Shown here one piece after another: positions 17,695 to 26,110 of a stretch of DNA of 64,000 nt; the first letter of the stretch is position 1; every line of letters begins with the position of its first letter. The DNA is from Pseudomonadota bacterium. Lineage in GTDB: Bacteria; Pseudomonadota; Gammaproteobacteria; Xanthomonadales; Xanthomonadaceae. The notes under the pieces were generated by a model, which ran no database searches, was not told the DNA's origin, and worked only from the letters and a program-made list of their open reading frames with translations. A program made the translations under genes and the position numbers. The DNA lies in the NCBI GenBank assembly GCA_023388715.1, contig JAEWFT010000022.1:1-64000 (forward strand), in the 5' to 3' direction.

Positions 17695-18548
17695 TGCGCG
17701 AGATCGAGCTGCAGGTGCCGCTGGGCCGGATCGCGGCGCTGCGCAACGATGGCAGCGGCCCGCCTGTGCTGGCCCTGCATGGCTGGCTGGACAACGCGGC
17801 CAGCTTTGTGCCGATGGCGCCCTGGCTGCAGGCACTGGACCTGGTCGCGATCGACCTGCCGGGCCATGGCCGCAGCGCGCACCTGCCGCCGGGCGCCGAT
17901 TACTCCTTCCCCGGCACCATCGCCAGCGTGCTCGACGTCGCCGACGCGCTGGGCTGGGAGCGCTTCGCCCTGCTCGGGCATTCGATGGGCGCCGGCATCG
18001 CCAGCCTGGTCGCCGCCGCATGCCCGCAACGGGTGGACAGGCTGGTCGCGATCGAGGCGCTGGGCGCGCTGGCGGATGCCCCGGAGCACACGGTGCAGCG
18101 CATGCGCGAGGCGGTCGCCGCCGAACGTGCCACCCACGGCAAGCGCCTGCGTGTCTTCCCCGACGTCGACACCGCGGTGCGCACGCGGATGCAGGCCAGC
18201 CGCGTCCCGGGCAGCGGGCTGGAGGCGCCGCTGGTACGGCTGCTGGTCGAGCGCGGGTTGATGGCGGTCGAGGGCGGGCTGGCCTGGAGCAGCGACCGCA
18301 GGCTGACCCTGCCAAGCTTCACCCGGATGACCGAGCCGCAGGTCGAGGCGCTGGTGGCCGGCATCGCCTGCCCGACCCTGGTCATCTTCGCCGAGCCCGC
18401 CCAGCCCTACCTGCCCGACGACGTGCGCCGCCGCCGGGCGGCATTGCTGCCGCGCGGTGAGTTGCAGGTATGGCCGGGTGGCCACCACCTGCACATGGAC
18501 CAGCCGCAGCGGGTCGGCGAGGCGGTCGCGCGCTTCCTGGCCGGCTGA
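17694..18548 (+). CDS. Alpha/beta hydrolase
   Basis: The 284-residue product has the alpha/beta-hydrolase fold with an oxyanion-hole motif LHGWLDN, nucleophile Ser97 in GHSMGA, and the catalytic His in the GGHHLHMD segment around residues 264-268. It resembles MhpC/esterase-type hydrolases, but the substrate cannot be read from sequence. Its ATG overlaps the hemH stop by one base (TGATG), so the two are translationally coupled. The gene converges on a small lipoprotein gene 9 bases downstream. Confidence 0.87.
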   Translation: MREIELQVPLGRIAALRNDGSGPPVLALHGWLDNAASFVPMAPWLQALDLVAIDLPGHGRSAHLPPGADYSFPGTIASVLDVADALGWERFALLGHSMGAGIASLVAAACPQRVDRLVAIEALGALADAPEHTVQRMREAVAAERATHGKRLRVFPDVDTAVRTRMQASRVPGSGLEAPLVRLLVERGLMAVEGGLAWSSDRRLTLPSFTRMTEPQVEALVAGIACPTLVIFAEPAQPYLPDDVRRRRAALLPRGELQVWPGGHHLHMDQPQRVGEAVARFLAG

Positions 18549-18557
18549 GCCGGCGCG

Positions 18558-19022
18558 TCAGCCGCCGCTGCCGGTGCGCAGCGCAAGCTGGGTGCCACGC
18601 GCGTCGACAGCCAGCTGGTAGATCGCCTGGCGGTGCTGCTTGCGGTACACGAGGGTGGTGCTGCCATCGCGTTGCAGCGCCATCTCCCGCGTCCAGCCTG
18701 CGGCGGCCATGCTGTCTTCCAGTTCAGCGGCCAGGGTGCGTATTGCGGCCGGGCTGGACAGGTTGACCATCTGCATGCCGCCCACGTCCATCACCGAGGC
18801 GACCCGGCGCGCGCGGGGGAGGTAGACGTCGCCGGGCAGGTCCGCCTGCAGCGTGATGCCCCCATCGGCTGGCGTGGCCATCGGCTCCGGACCGCCGGCC
18901 GCGCCCTCGCCGGCGCTTTCCAACGCAGCGAGCGCGGCGTCTTGGGTGCGGTGGCAGGCTGGCACGCCCGCGACGGCTGCGGACACCGCAAGGGACAGCA
19001 ACGCCTGGCGCGAGGGCTTCAT
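18558..19022 (-). CDS. Small predicted lipoprotein
   Basis: The 154-residue product starts MKPSRQALLSLAVSAAVAGVPACHRTQ. The signal peptide ends in a non-standard lipobox (VPAC), so lipidation at the Cys is likely but not certain. The mature part carries DVYLPRARRVASVMDVGGMQMVNLSS and SMAAAGWTREMALQRDGSTTLVYRK, a pattern like small envelope proteins that compare a difference value between columns, but I recognise no named family. It follows the metallopeptidase gene by 36 bases on the same strand. Confidence 0.7.
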   Translation of the reverse strand: MKPSRQALLSLAVSAAVAGVPACHRTQDAALAALESAGEGAAGGPEPMATPADGGITLQADLPGDVYLPRARRVASVMDVGGMQMVNLSSPAAIRTLAAELEDSMAAAGWTREMALQRDGSTTLVYRKQHRQAIYQLAVDARGTQLALRTGSGG

Positions 19023-19058
19023 GGCAGCGATTCCGGTGGGTTGCCGGAAACTACGCGA

Positions 19059-19862
19059 TCACCCGGCGGGACCGGCCAGCAGTTGCCGCAGGCGTGCCTT
19101 CAGTCGCCGACCCTCGGCATTGAACCAGGCGCGTTCCGCCCGCCAGTCGGGGAAGCGCGCCTCCACTTCCGCCCAGAAGCGCCGCGAATGATCAGCGTGC
19201 AGGAGGTGGCACAGCTCGTGGACCAGCACGTATTCGAAGGCGGACGGTCGCGCCAGCACCAGTGCCAGGTCCAGGCTCACGGTGCCGTCCGGCGCCAGTG
19301 AGCCCCACTGCGATGAGGTGCGCTTGAACACGACCCGGCGCGGCGGGCGCGGCAGGCTCGCAAGGTAACCCGGCAACCAGCGGCCGACGTCGGCGCGACC
19401 CTGCGCCTCGTAGAAATCGCGCAGGGCGCGCCGCAGCGCCGGGTCGCCGGCGGAGGCAGGCGTTTCGAAGACGAGGGTGCCGTCGGTGTCCAGCAGCAGC
19501 CGCGAGGCGCGGCCGCCGGTCCAGCGTACCGGCAGGTCGCGGCCACGCAGGGGCAGGTGGGTGGTGGCGCCACGCTCCAGTGCGGCCTCGGCATGGATCG
19601 CGAACACGGCGACCTGCGCCGCCAGCCATCCGCGGTGGTCCGCGAGGAAGCGCTCGCCGGCCACCAGGCTGGCCCGCGCGGGCAGGGTCAGGCGCGCGCC
19701 GCGTTCGTCCACGATGAGGCGGATCCGCCGCGCGCGCGGGTCGCGCACGCGCAGCACTTCGATCACGTGGTCATGCGCGACCTGCACCGAGACGGTGTCC
19801 CGCTGCAGCGCGGGCTTGGGCGTGGAGCGCAGGGGAGGCGGCAGGCGGAACAGCGAACGCAT
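19059..19862 (-). CDS. YgjP-like (SprT-related) zinc metallopeptidase
   Basis: The 267-residue product belongs to the M48-clan YgjP/DUF45 group. The zinc site HELCH lies at about residues 215-219, followed by the family's HADHSRRFW, which supplies further ligands. Upstream stretches RVVFKRTSSQWGSLAPDGTVSLDLALV are also typical. It is cytosolic, with no signal peptide. Substrates are unknown. The ATG at 19862 lies exactly 6 bases after a TACACT hexamer, arguing for a leaderless message. Confidence 0.9.
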   Translation of the reverse strand: MRSLFRLPPPLRSTPKPALQRDTVSVQVAHDHVIEVLRVRDPRARRIRLIVDERGARLTLPARASLVAGERFLADHRGWLAAQVAVFAIHAEAALERGATTHLPLRGRDLPVRWTGGRASRLLLDTDGTLVFETPASAGDPALRRALRDFYEAQGRADVGRWLPGYLASLPRPPRRVVFKRTSSQWGSLAPDGTVSLDLALVLARPSAFEYVLVHELCHLLHADHSRRFWAEVEARFPDWRAERAWFNAEGRRLKARLRQLLAGPAG

Positions 19863-19868
19863 GCGACA

Positions 19869-19874
19869 AGTGTA
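19869..19874 (-). promoter_or_regulatory. -10 element of the metallopeptidase gene, leaderless spacing
   Basis: TACACT on the - strand, 6 bases before the ATG at 19862. No Shine-Dalgarno lies between. The same hexamer appears before the HAD lipoprotein, SYLF and sensor-kinase genes. Confidence 0.45.
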
Positions 19875-19951
19875 AGGCGGGCATCGCAACACCATGCGAC
19901 GAATTCGCCACGCGCCGCGAAGTCGCCGTGCCCGATGCGCCGGCTGCCGCG

Positions 19952-20854
19952 CTACTCGGCCCTGGTGAGCTTGAACGCCTTTTCCAGCACCGCGAACAGG
20001 CGCTTGAACTCGCCGGTCATCAGCGCGAAGCGCGCCTGCAGTTCGGCGACGATGTCGTCGCGTTCGGTGGACTCCATCTCGTCCACCGCGCCGTCCAGCA
20101 GCTTGAACTTGCGCACGATCAGGTCCTCGCCGATCACGAAGCTGACATGGTCGTCGAGCACCAGCGCCAGCCGCGTGCACTGCTTGCCGGCCTCCAGATG
20201 CTTGCCGATTTCCTCGCCGGACAGCTCCATGCGCTGGATCTTCACCACGGCGCCGGTGTCGGTGGGGTCGCGCAGCTCGCATTCGTCGCCCAGCGCCAGC
20301 CCGTCCGGCAGCGCATCGCCGGCCAGCCAGCCGGTGAGGATGGCGCGCGGCGCCACTTCCGCGTTCAGCGGCAGCGCCGGGAAGCTGCCCAGCGCGCGGC
20401 GCACTTCCGAGACCACCGATTCGGCCGACTTGCGCGAGGAGGTGTCCACCGCGATCACGCCCAGCTGCCCGTCGAGCAGCGCGTCGCTGCGCACCGGGCG
20501 CACGAATGCGCGCGGCAGCAGCTCGGTGATCAGCTCGTCCTTCAGCCGCTTGCGGGTGCGGCCGCCGGGCTTGCGGCCTTCCTTCTCCTCGATCGCGGCC
20601 AGCTTCTTCTGCAGCAGGTCGTTGACCACCGCGCCGGGCAGCAGCTTGTCCTCGCCGCCAACGGTGAGCCAGCGCGCGCCGTCGCTCCGGTGCTCGAAGC
20701 CGTCGTGGTGCTGGCCCAGCGGCGGCACGAAGCCACGCGAGGACAGCTCCAGCGGGCCGACCGGCTTGAGCGCGCATTCGGCCAGCTGCAGTTCGAGGTC
20801 GGACAGGTCGAGCGAGGACGGGAAGCGGAACAGCGTCAGGTTGCGAAAGAACAT
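19952..20854 (-). CDS. rdgC: Recombination-associated protein RdgC
   Basis: RdgC forms a ring-shaped dimer on DNA and restrains RecA; it is confined mainly to beta- and gammaproteobacteria. The 300-residue product begins MFFRNLTLFRFPSSLDLSDLELQLAE, the usual opening, and has the FVPPLG, LLPGAVVNDLL and GRKPGGRTRKRLKDELITELLPRAF stretches of the family. Length is normal. It lies downstream of ttcA on the same strand with 109 bases between. That gap contains a GCCCCTGC/GCAGGGGC inverted repeat (20935-20952). Confidence 0.97.
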   Translation of the reverse strand: MFFRNLTLFRFPSSLDLSDLELQLAECALKPVGPLELSSRGFVPPLGQHHDGFEHRSDGARWLTVGGEDKLLPGAVVNDLLQKKLAAIEEKEGRKPGGRTRKRLKDELITELLPRAFVRPVRSDALLDGQLGVIAVDTSSRKSAESVVSEVRRALGSFPALPLNAEVAPRAILTGWLAGDALPDGLALGDECELRDPTDTGAVVKIQRMELSGEEIGKHLEAGKQCTRLALVLDDHVSFVIGEDLIVRKFKLLDGAVDEMESTERDDIVAELQARFALMTGEFKRLFAVLEKAFKLTRAE

Positions 20855-20963
20855 CAAGGATCCTGGTTGTGCTCCTCCGTTGCGATCAGCGGAGGGTGGG
20901 GGAGGAGTGGAGCAAGAGCGACGCACTCCCGACGGCCCCTGCAGGCAGGGGCGGCGCGGAATG

Positions 20964-21851
20964 CTAGTCGGAGGGCGACTCGCCGCCCGCCAGCCACGCA
21001 TGCGCATCGGGCAGCGCGGACGCGCCGCGCGTGCCGAGCGAAAGGAAATCGAACAGCTTCGGGTCGCTGAGCTGCGACGGGCGGATGTCGCCAAGCGCGC
21101 GCGCCATGGTTTCCACCCGTCCCGGGGATTCCTTTTCCCACGCCTCCAGCATCCGCTTGACCTGCTTGCGCTGCAGGTTCTCCTGCGATCCGCACAGGTT
21201 GCAGGGGATGATCGGGAAGGCCTTCGCCTCGGCGTAGGCTTCGATGTCGGCCTCGCGCACGTAGGCCAGCGGACGGATCACCACGTGCTTGCCGTCGTCG
21301 CTGAGCAGCTTGGGCGGCATGCCGGACAGCTTGGCGTGGAAGAACAGGTTGAGGAAGAAGGTATTGACCAGGTCGTCGCGGTGGTGGCCCAGCGCGATCC
21401 TGGTGAAGCCGTTCGCCTCGGCGTACGTGTACAGCGCGCCGCGGCGAAGCCGCGAGCACAGCGAGCACATCGTCTTGCCTTCCGGGATCACCCGGCTGAC
21501 CACCGAGTAGGTGTCCTGCTCGATGATGTGGAAATCCACGCCGAGCGAGCGCAGGTACTCCGGCAGCACGTGCTCCGGGAAGCCGGGCTGCTTCTGGTCG
21601 AGGTTGACCGCGGTGATGCTGAAGTCCACCGGCGCCTTCTTCTGCAGCTGCAACAGAACGTCCAGCAGGGTGTAGCTGTCCTTGCCGCCGGACAGGCAGA
21701 CCATGACCTTGTCGCCGTCCTCGATCATGCCGAAGTCGGCGATCGCCTTGCCCACCTGGTGGCGCAGGCGCTTGGCCAGCTTGTCAGCCTCGCGCTTGCG
21801 CTTGAGGGCCACGGGCTGGGGTTCGGCGAGGGGCAGGTCGACGGCGTGCAT
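20964..21851 (-). CDS. ttcA: tRNA 2-thiocytidine(32) synthetase TtcA
   Basis: TtcA is an iron-sulfur enzyme that thiolates C32 of several tRNAs. The 295-residue product has the PP-loop SGGKDSY that binds ATP and the two cysteine pairs CSLC and CNLC that hold the Fe-S cluster and sulfur, so it is complete. It starts at the ATG at 21851. A TAAACT hexamer on the - strand (21861-21866) ends 9 bases before it, which leaves almost no leader. The gene is divergent from the YdcH-like gene with 54 bases between starts. Confidence 0.97.
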   Translation of the reverse strand: MHAVDLPLAEPQPVALKRKREADKLAKRLRHQVGKAIADFGMIEDGDKVMVCLSGGKDSYTLLDVLLQLQKKAPVDFSITAVNLDQKQPGFPEHVLPEYLRSLGVDFHIIEQDTYSVVSRVIPEGKTMCSLCSRLRRGALYTYAEANGFTRIALGHHRDDLVNTFFLNLFFHAKLSGMPPKLLSDDGKHVVIRPLAYVREADIEAYAEAKAFPIIPCNLCGSQENLQRKQVKRMLEAWEKESPGRVETMARALGDIRPSQLSDPKLFDFLSLGTRGASALPDAHAWLAGGESPSD

Positions 21852-21860
21852 GGGCCGACC

Positions 21861-21866
21861 AGTTTA
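21861..21866 (-). promoter_or_regulatory. -10 element of ttcA
   Basis: TAAACT on the - strand, 9 bases before the ttcA ATG. With the opposing TATGCT at 21894-21899 it forms a compact divergent promoter with about 27 bases between the two hexamers. Confidence 0.4.
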
Positions 21867-21893
21867 CCCGCGATGGCCGCCGCGACGCCGCGC

Positions 21894-21899
21894 TATGCT
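21894..21899 (+). promoter_or_regulatory. -10 element of the YdcH-like gene, leaderless spacing
   Basis: TATGCT on the + strand, exactly 6 bases before the ATG at 21906. It is the same hexamer and spacing as tamA. No Shine-Dalgarno is present. Confidence 0.45.
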
Positions 21900-21905
21900 C
21901 GGCGC

Positions 21906-22124
21906 ATGAACCAGCCCATCGATCCGGCGGAACTTTCCCGCCTGGCCCGCCGCGTGGTGGAGATGCGCCAGGAACACCGCGACCTGGACCACGCGATCGC
22001 GCGGCTGCAGGCCGACATCGCCGCCGACGAACTGGCGCTCAAGCGGATGAAGAAGCGCAAGTTGCAGCTCAAGGACCAGATCGCCTGGATCGAGAACGCG
22101 ATGATCCCGGACGAGCCGGCCTGA
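21906..22124 (+). CDS. YdcH family (DUF465) small coiled-coil protein
   Basis: The 72-residue product is almost entirely alpha-helical: MNQPIDPAELSRLARRVVEMRQEHRDLDHAIARL, then ADELALKRMKKRKLQLKDQI. The pattern ExHxxLDxxI followed by a Lys-rich KRMKKRKLxLKD helix is the DUF465/YdcH signature. Function is unknown; these are abundant small cytosolic proteins. The gene is divergent from ttcA and converges on plsB. Confidence 0.85.
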   Translation: MNQPIDPAELSRLARRVVEMRQEHRDLDHAIARLQADIAADELALKRMKKRKLQLKDQIAWIENAMIPDEPA

Positions 22125-22187
22125 GCCGCTGCACGCCGCGCGCAGCGTCGCCCCGCGCTCCAATATCGGCTAGGGCGTACAGGCCGG

Positions 22188-24890
22188 CTATTCGCCGGCG
22201 GGCAGGCCCTGCGGCGCGGCAGCGGCCGGCGTGGCGCCGGCGCCGGTGGTGTCCGGGCTGACCTTTTCGATGGTGTGGCGCAGCTCGCGGCCGAGCACCA
22301 CGCGGGCGTCCTTGGCCCAGCCCTTGAGGCGCTCGTCGAACACCAGCTTGCCTGCCTCGTCCGGCCAGACCAGGCGCAGCTCGCGCAGCTTCTGGATGAA
22401 GCCGCGGAACAGGCCCTTGTCGAAGAATTCCGGCGCGGCCGGCGCGTACAGCAGCGACAGCCGCTGCGCCGCCTGCTGGCACAGGGTTTCCAGTTCCGCC
22501 GAGCCCAGCGTGCCGGAACCGTTCTTCACCAGCACCGAGATGGCGATGTAATAGCGCTCGAACGCCTGTTGCAGCGGATGGCCCAGGCCGCGCAGGCGGA
22601 ACACCTCGTCGGACTGGCCGGCGTTGCGCTGCAGGATGCCGCCGTCGTCCTCGCCCACCTGCTGCAGCAGGCCCTCGCGGATGAACAGGTCGACGGTGCG
22701 GTCGATGCGCTGGGCGAAGCCGTCCTCGTCCCAGGGCAGGAACAGCTCGGCCTGCAGGAACGGATACAGCGTGCGGCCGATGCGTTGCAGCTGCGCGCGC
22801 CCCATGCGGCGGTTGTTCTGGAAACAGACCGCGATCCACGCCGAGGCGGTGAACAGGTGCAGCACGTTGTTGCGGAAGTAGCTGATCACCACCGCGGTGT
22901 CGCCATCCACGCTGAGGACGTCGCCCAGCGGGTGGCGGGTGCGGGTGATCAGGCCAATTTCCTCGCCATGGGCAACGATCTCCTGCGGCGAATGCGGGGT
23001 CACGGTGACGTGTTCGGAATACGGCACTTCCGCCAGCAGGGTCTTGCTCAGCGCGATCTGCGCCAGCAGGTCGGTTTCGCCCATCGCGTGCTTGGGCGTG
23101 GACAGCAGGGCCAGCGCCAGCAGGTTGATCGGGTTGACGTCCGCGGCGCGGTTGACGTTGACCTGGATGCGCTGGGCCAGCGCGTCGACGGTCTCGGCGA
23201 ACCATGCCGGCTTCTCGTCGTCGGGGACGGGCTTGCCGTCCCAGCCGGTGGCCAGCTCGGCCAGCACCTCGTTCAGGCGGATGCGCTCGCCGAAATTCAC
23301 CACCACCTGGCCGTAGTTGCTGCGCAGCACCTTGGGAATGCCGGTGAGCAGCTGCCAGATCGATTCCTTCTCCTTGGGCTTGCCGGAGAGCTCGTCGAGG
23401 TAGCTGGTGCCCTCCATCAGCTTCTCGTAGCCGATGTACACCGGCTGGAACAGCAGCGGCCGGGTCGGCTGGCGCAGGTAGGCGCGCACGGTCATCGCCA
23501 GCGAACCGCCCTTGGGCGGCAGCAGCCGACCGGTGCGCGAGCGCCCGCCCTCGATGAAGTATTCGATCGAGTACCCACCGGCCACCAGCTGCGCCATGTA
23601 TTCGCGGAACACCGCCGAATACAGCGCATTGCCCTTGAAGCTGCGGCGGGCGAAGAAGGCGCCGCCCTTGCGCAGCAGCGTGCCGACCACCGGCAGGTTG
23701 AGGTTGATGCCGGCGAAGATGTGCGGCGGCACGACGCCGTGGTTGTACAGCAGGTAGCTCAGCAGCAGGTAATCCATGTGGCTGCGGTGGCTGGGCACAT
23801 AGACCACTTCGTGTCCCGGCGCCTCCTGCTTGAACTGGTCGAGGTGGTGGACCAGCACGCCGCGGTAGATCCGGTTCCAGACCGGGGTCAGCAGCACGCT
23901 GGCCGAGCGCACCACCGTGTTGGAGTAGTCGGCGGCGATTTCCCAGAAATAGCCGTTCGCCTTCTTCCATGCGTCCGCCGGCTTGCCGCCGTCGCGCCGC
24001 GCCTGGTCGGCGATCGCGTCCTTCACCGTGGGCGCCGAGAGCACCTTGTCGGCCAGCATGCGCCGGGTCGACAGGTCGGGGCCGATCACCACCTCGCGCA
24101 GGCGGCGGAAGTGGGTGCGCAGGACGCGCGAGAGCTTGCGTACGGTGCGCTCGGGCGGCAGCTGTTCGGCCACGATCCCGCGCAGCGACACCGGCGGCGC
24201 GAACTGCACAAGCGTATCGCGGCCATTGAGCAGCAGCGCCAGCAGGCGCCGGAAGCGGCCCACCAGCGCCCAGTTCTCCGAGAACAGCACGCTGAACCAG
24301 CCGCTGTTCCGGTTGGGTGCCTGGCCGACGAAGATCGAGACGGGCACCAGCGCCACGTCCAGCGCGGGGTCGGCCCGGTGCGCCTCCAGCAGCCGTGCAA
24401 GAGAACCCGAATGGGTCTTGTTCTCCGGCCCGGGCACCAAGCCCAGCACCTTCAGCGCGTTGCCATGCCGGCGCGAAAGCGCCACATAGGCGCGCTTGCG
24501 GCCCAGCGGGTCGCCGGGGATCGGCTGCAGCGGCGACGGCAGCCCGGCCTCGCGGCAGGCGCGCTCCAGGATCAGCGCGTTGGACAGGCCGTAGTCCTCG
24601 AGCACGTAGCAGACCGGGCGGCCGTCGTCGTAGCTGCCGGCATCCTTGGGTTCGATGTCCAGGGTCAGCCACGGGTCGATCAGGCGCCCCATCAGGCGCG
24701 TCCACAGCGGGCGCTTGCCGGCGGGCGCACGCGTGCCGGGCGCGCGCGGCGCGGCGTGCGCGTCAGCGGGGGCGGGCGCGGACTGCAGGAACTCGGGGAC
24801 CGGCAAGCCGGACGCGTCCATGCCGGGGTCATCGGGCACGCCGGCGTCGAACAGGCCGGGTTGCCTGGGAAGGTGGGGGCGGTTCGGCAT
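22188..24890 (-). CDS. plsB: Glycerol-3-phosphate 1-O-acyltransferase PlsB
   Basis: PlsB acylates glycerol-3-phosphate at the inner membrane, the first step of phospholipid synthesis. The product (about 900 residues) is slightly longer than the E. coli enzyme because of a Pro/Ala-rich N-terminal extension of about 55 residues. Catalytic motif I is HRSHMDYLL; other acyltransferase motifs are GAFFARRSF, FIEGGRSRTGRLLPPKGG and LLFQPVYIGYEKLMEG. Two starts are possible. The upstream ATG (24899) lies inside a CATAAT -10 hexamer (24898-24903), so a transcript from it could only use the ATG at 24890; I prefer that one. Confidence 0.96.
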   Translation of the reverse strand: MPNRPHLPRQPGLFDAGVPDDPGMDASGLPVPEFLQSAPAPADAHAAPRAPGTRAPAGKRPLWTRLMGRLIDPWLTLDIEPKDAGSYDDGRPVCYVLEDYGLSNALILERACREAGLPSPLQPIPGDPLGRKRAYVALSRRHGNALKVLGLVPGPENKTHSGSLARLLEAHRADPALDVALVPVSIFVGQAPNRNSGWFSVLFSENWALVGRFRRLLALLLNGRDTLVQFAPPVSLRGIVAEQLPPERTVRKLSRVLRTHFRRLREVVIGPDLSTRRMLADKVLSAPTVKDAIADQARRDGGKPADAWKKANGYFWEIAADYSNTVVRSASVLLTPVWNRIYRGVLVHHLDQFKQEAPGHEVVYVPSHRSHMDYLLLSYLLYNHGVVPPHIFAGINLNLPVVGTLLRKGGAFFARRSFKGNALYSAVFREYMAQLVAGGYSIEYFIEGGRSRTGRLLPPKGGSLAMTVRAYLRQPTRPLLFQPVYIGYEKLMEGTSYLDELSGKPKEKESIWQLLTGIPKVLRSNYGQVVVNFGERIRLNEVLAELATGWDGKPVPDDEKPAWFAETVDALAQRIQVNVNRAADVNPINLLALALLSTPKHAMGETDLLAQIALSKTLLAEVPYSEHVTVTPHSPQEIVAHGEEIGLITRTRHPLGDVLSVDGDTAVVISYFRNNVLHLFTASAWIAVCFQNNRRMGRAQLQRIGRTLYPFLQAELFLPWDEDGFAQRIDRTVDLFIREGLLQQVGEDDGGILQRNAGQSDEVFRLRGLGHPLQQAFERYYIAISVLVKNGSGTLGSAELETLCQQAAQRLSLLYAPAAPEFFDKGLFRGFIQKLRELRLVWPDEAGKLVFDERLKGWAKDARVVLGRELRHTIEKVSPDTTGAGATPAAAAPQGLPAGE

Positions 24891-24897
24891 CGGCGTC

Positions 24898-24903
24898 ATT
24901 ATG
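24898..24903 (-). promoter_or_regulatory. -10 element of plsB overlapping the upstream ATG
   Basis: CATAAT on the - strand, five of six matches, 7 bases before the ATG at 24890. It overlaps an alternative upstream ATG (24897-24899), so it decides between the two starts if active. Confidence 0.4.
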
Positions 24904-24951
24904 GCCGACAGGCCGTGACCCGGGCCAAGCGGACCGGCGCGGGGGCTTCGG

Positions 24952-25890
24952 CTAGCGTGCGCCGGCAGGGGCTGGGGGGACGGCCGACGCGCTGGCCTCG
25001 GCGCGGGCGACGTAATCGGCGAGGTACCAACGACCGTCGATCCGCACCACCGGCACCACCGCGTCGATCGGGCGCCCGGCCAGTGCGTAGCGGACGCGCA
25101 GGCGCGCGCTGTCGCCGGTCTGTTGCACCAGGGTGGCCTGCATGCTGCGCATCGCGGCGTCGAGGTCCAGCCCGTACTGCCGCCGCAGCTGGTCGATCAG
25201 GGTGGCGAAGAAGGGGGTCAGCCGGTTCAGGGTCTGGGCCATGCCGAGGCTGGGGTAGAGCTTCTCGCCCTGCGTGGCGGGAATGCCGGTGCGGCGCGCG
25301 GCGGCGGCCAGGGCGGCGAAGAACGGATCCGCGCGGGCCGGGTCTGCCAGCGGCGCGCGCGTGGCCCAGTGGCTGGCGGCGGCGATCGCCTGGCTGATGT
25401 GTTCGCGCTCATGCCCGCTGTAGCCGGGGTCGGTCTGCACGAACTCGCCGCCGAACACGGCCAGGGCGCGGATGGCCTGGTCGATGTCGCCGTCGGCGTT
25501 GGCGAACTGTCCGCGGAACGTCGCCATCAGCGCCTTCTCCGCCCCGGGCGCCTGCAGCGCCGCCAGCATCCTCGGGATGCGGCTGTCGAGCGGCAGTTCG
25601 TCCAGCGGCCAGCGGCTGCCGCCCCTGCGCCAGGCCTGCTCCACACGATCGAACAGGGCGGGCGGCACCGCCAGCCGCGCGAATCCCAGCCCGTCGCGGG
25701 CCAGCAGGCGGTCGCGCAGCACGTGCACGGCATCGACTGGCCGGCGGGCGGGTTGCGGCGGTAGCGCCCGGGCCTGGCGGGATTCCGCCGGCGCACCGGG
25801 GGTGGCGGGGCGCGGCTGGCAGCCCGCCAGCAGCGCGGCAATGCACAGCAGCAAGGCAAGGCGCGGCAGGTGGGCAGGGCGGTCGCGCAT
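24952..25890 (-). CDS. Predicted lipoprotein of unknown function
   Basis: The 312-residue product has a textbook lipoprotein signal: MRDRPAHLPRLALLLCIAALLAGC, lipobox LAGC. After a Pro/Ala-rich linker (to about residue 55) the mature domain is helical, with the stretches SHWATRAPLADPARADPFFAALAAAA and RYALAGRPIDAVVPVVRIDGRWYLADYVA. The last part looks like the nuclear-transport-factor-2-like or DUF-type fold of periplasmic proteins, which is only an impression. The ATG at 25890 is preferred over a GTG three codons upstream. It precedes plsB by about 60 bases on the same strand; a strong terminator lies 67 bases upstream. Confidence 0.75.
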   Translation of the reverse strand: MRDRPAHLPRLALLLCIAALLAGCQPRPATPGAPAESRQARALPPQPARRPVDAVHVLRDRLLARDGLGFARLAVPPALFDRVEQAWRRGGSRWPLDELPLDSRIPRMLAALQAPGAEKALMATFRGQFANADGDIDQAIRALAVFGGEFVQTDPGYSGHEREHISQAIAAASHWATRAPLADPARADPFFAALAAAARRTGIPATQGEKLYPSLGMAQTLNRLTPFFATLIDQLRRQYGLDLDAAMRSMQATLVQQTGDSARLRVRYALAGRPIDAVVPVVRIDGRWYLADYVARAEASASAVPPAPAGAR

Positions 25891-25956
25891 CGTCGGCACG
25901 AGGGGGAGGCGCTCGCAGTGTCCGTGCGCGAGCCCCGGCGATGCAAGCCGTCGCGG

Positions 25957-25984
25957 GCAAAAGAAAAGGAGGCCTGGGCCTCCT
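25957..25984 (-). terminator. Strong - strand intrinsic terminator
   Basis: AGGAGGCC (25967-25974) pairs perfectly with GGCCTCCT (25977-25984) around a 2-base loop. On the - strand it is followed by TTTCTTTT, a good U-tract. It lies 127-154 bases after the HAD lipoprotein stop and 67 bases before the next lipoprotein gene. It should end the HAD gene's transcript, or a short RNA made from the stretch between. Confidence 0.8.
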
Positions 25985-26074
25985 CAAGTCCGGCCGAAGC
26001 CGAGGGACAACAGTTGTGGCATGGCTCCGGCCGAGGCCGGATGCTGGCAGGCTACCGGCCCTGCTGACTTAAAG

Positions 26075-26106
26075 CAATAGGTGACGTAACCATGCGTAAC
26101 CTATTG
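26075..26106 (-). terminator. Hairpin just after the HAD lipoprotein stop
   Basis: CAATAGGT (26075-26082) pairs with ACCTATTG (26099-26106); after a G/A mismatch three more pairs (ACG/CGT) extend the stem to about 12 positions with an 8-base loop. The same bases contain a direct repeat of CGTAACC (26085-26091 and 26095-26101). On the - strand it starts 4 bases after the stop codon and is followed by CTTTAAG, a poor U-tract. It is AT-rich compared with its surroundings, so it could be a 3' stabiliser or a protein-binding site instead of a terminator. Confidence 0.45.
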
Positions 26107-26110
26107 ATTT

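Noticed and set aside
20935..20952. GCCCCTGC/GCAGGGGC inverted repeat after ttcA as a terminator
   Set aside because: The stem is perfect but has no T-run on either strand; it may be a simple palindrome.
22275..25397. Very long + strand frame opposite plsB
   Set aside because: plsB is unmistakable on the - strand; the opposing frame is a shadow.
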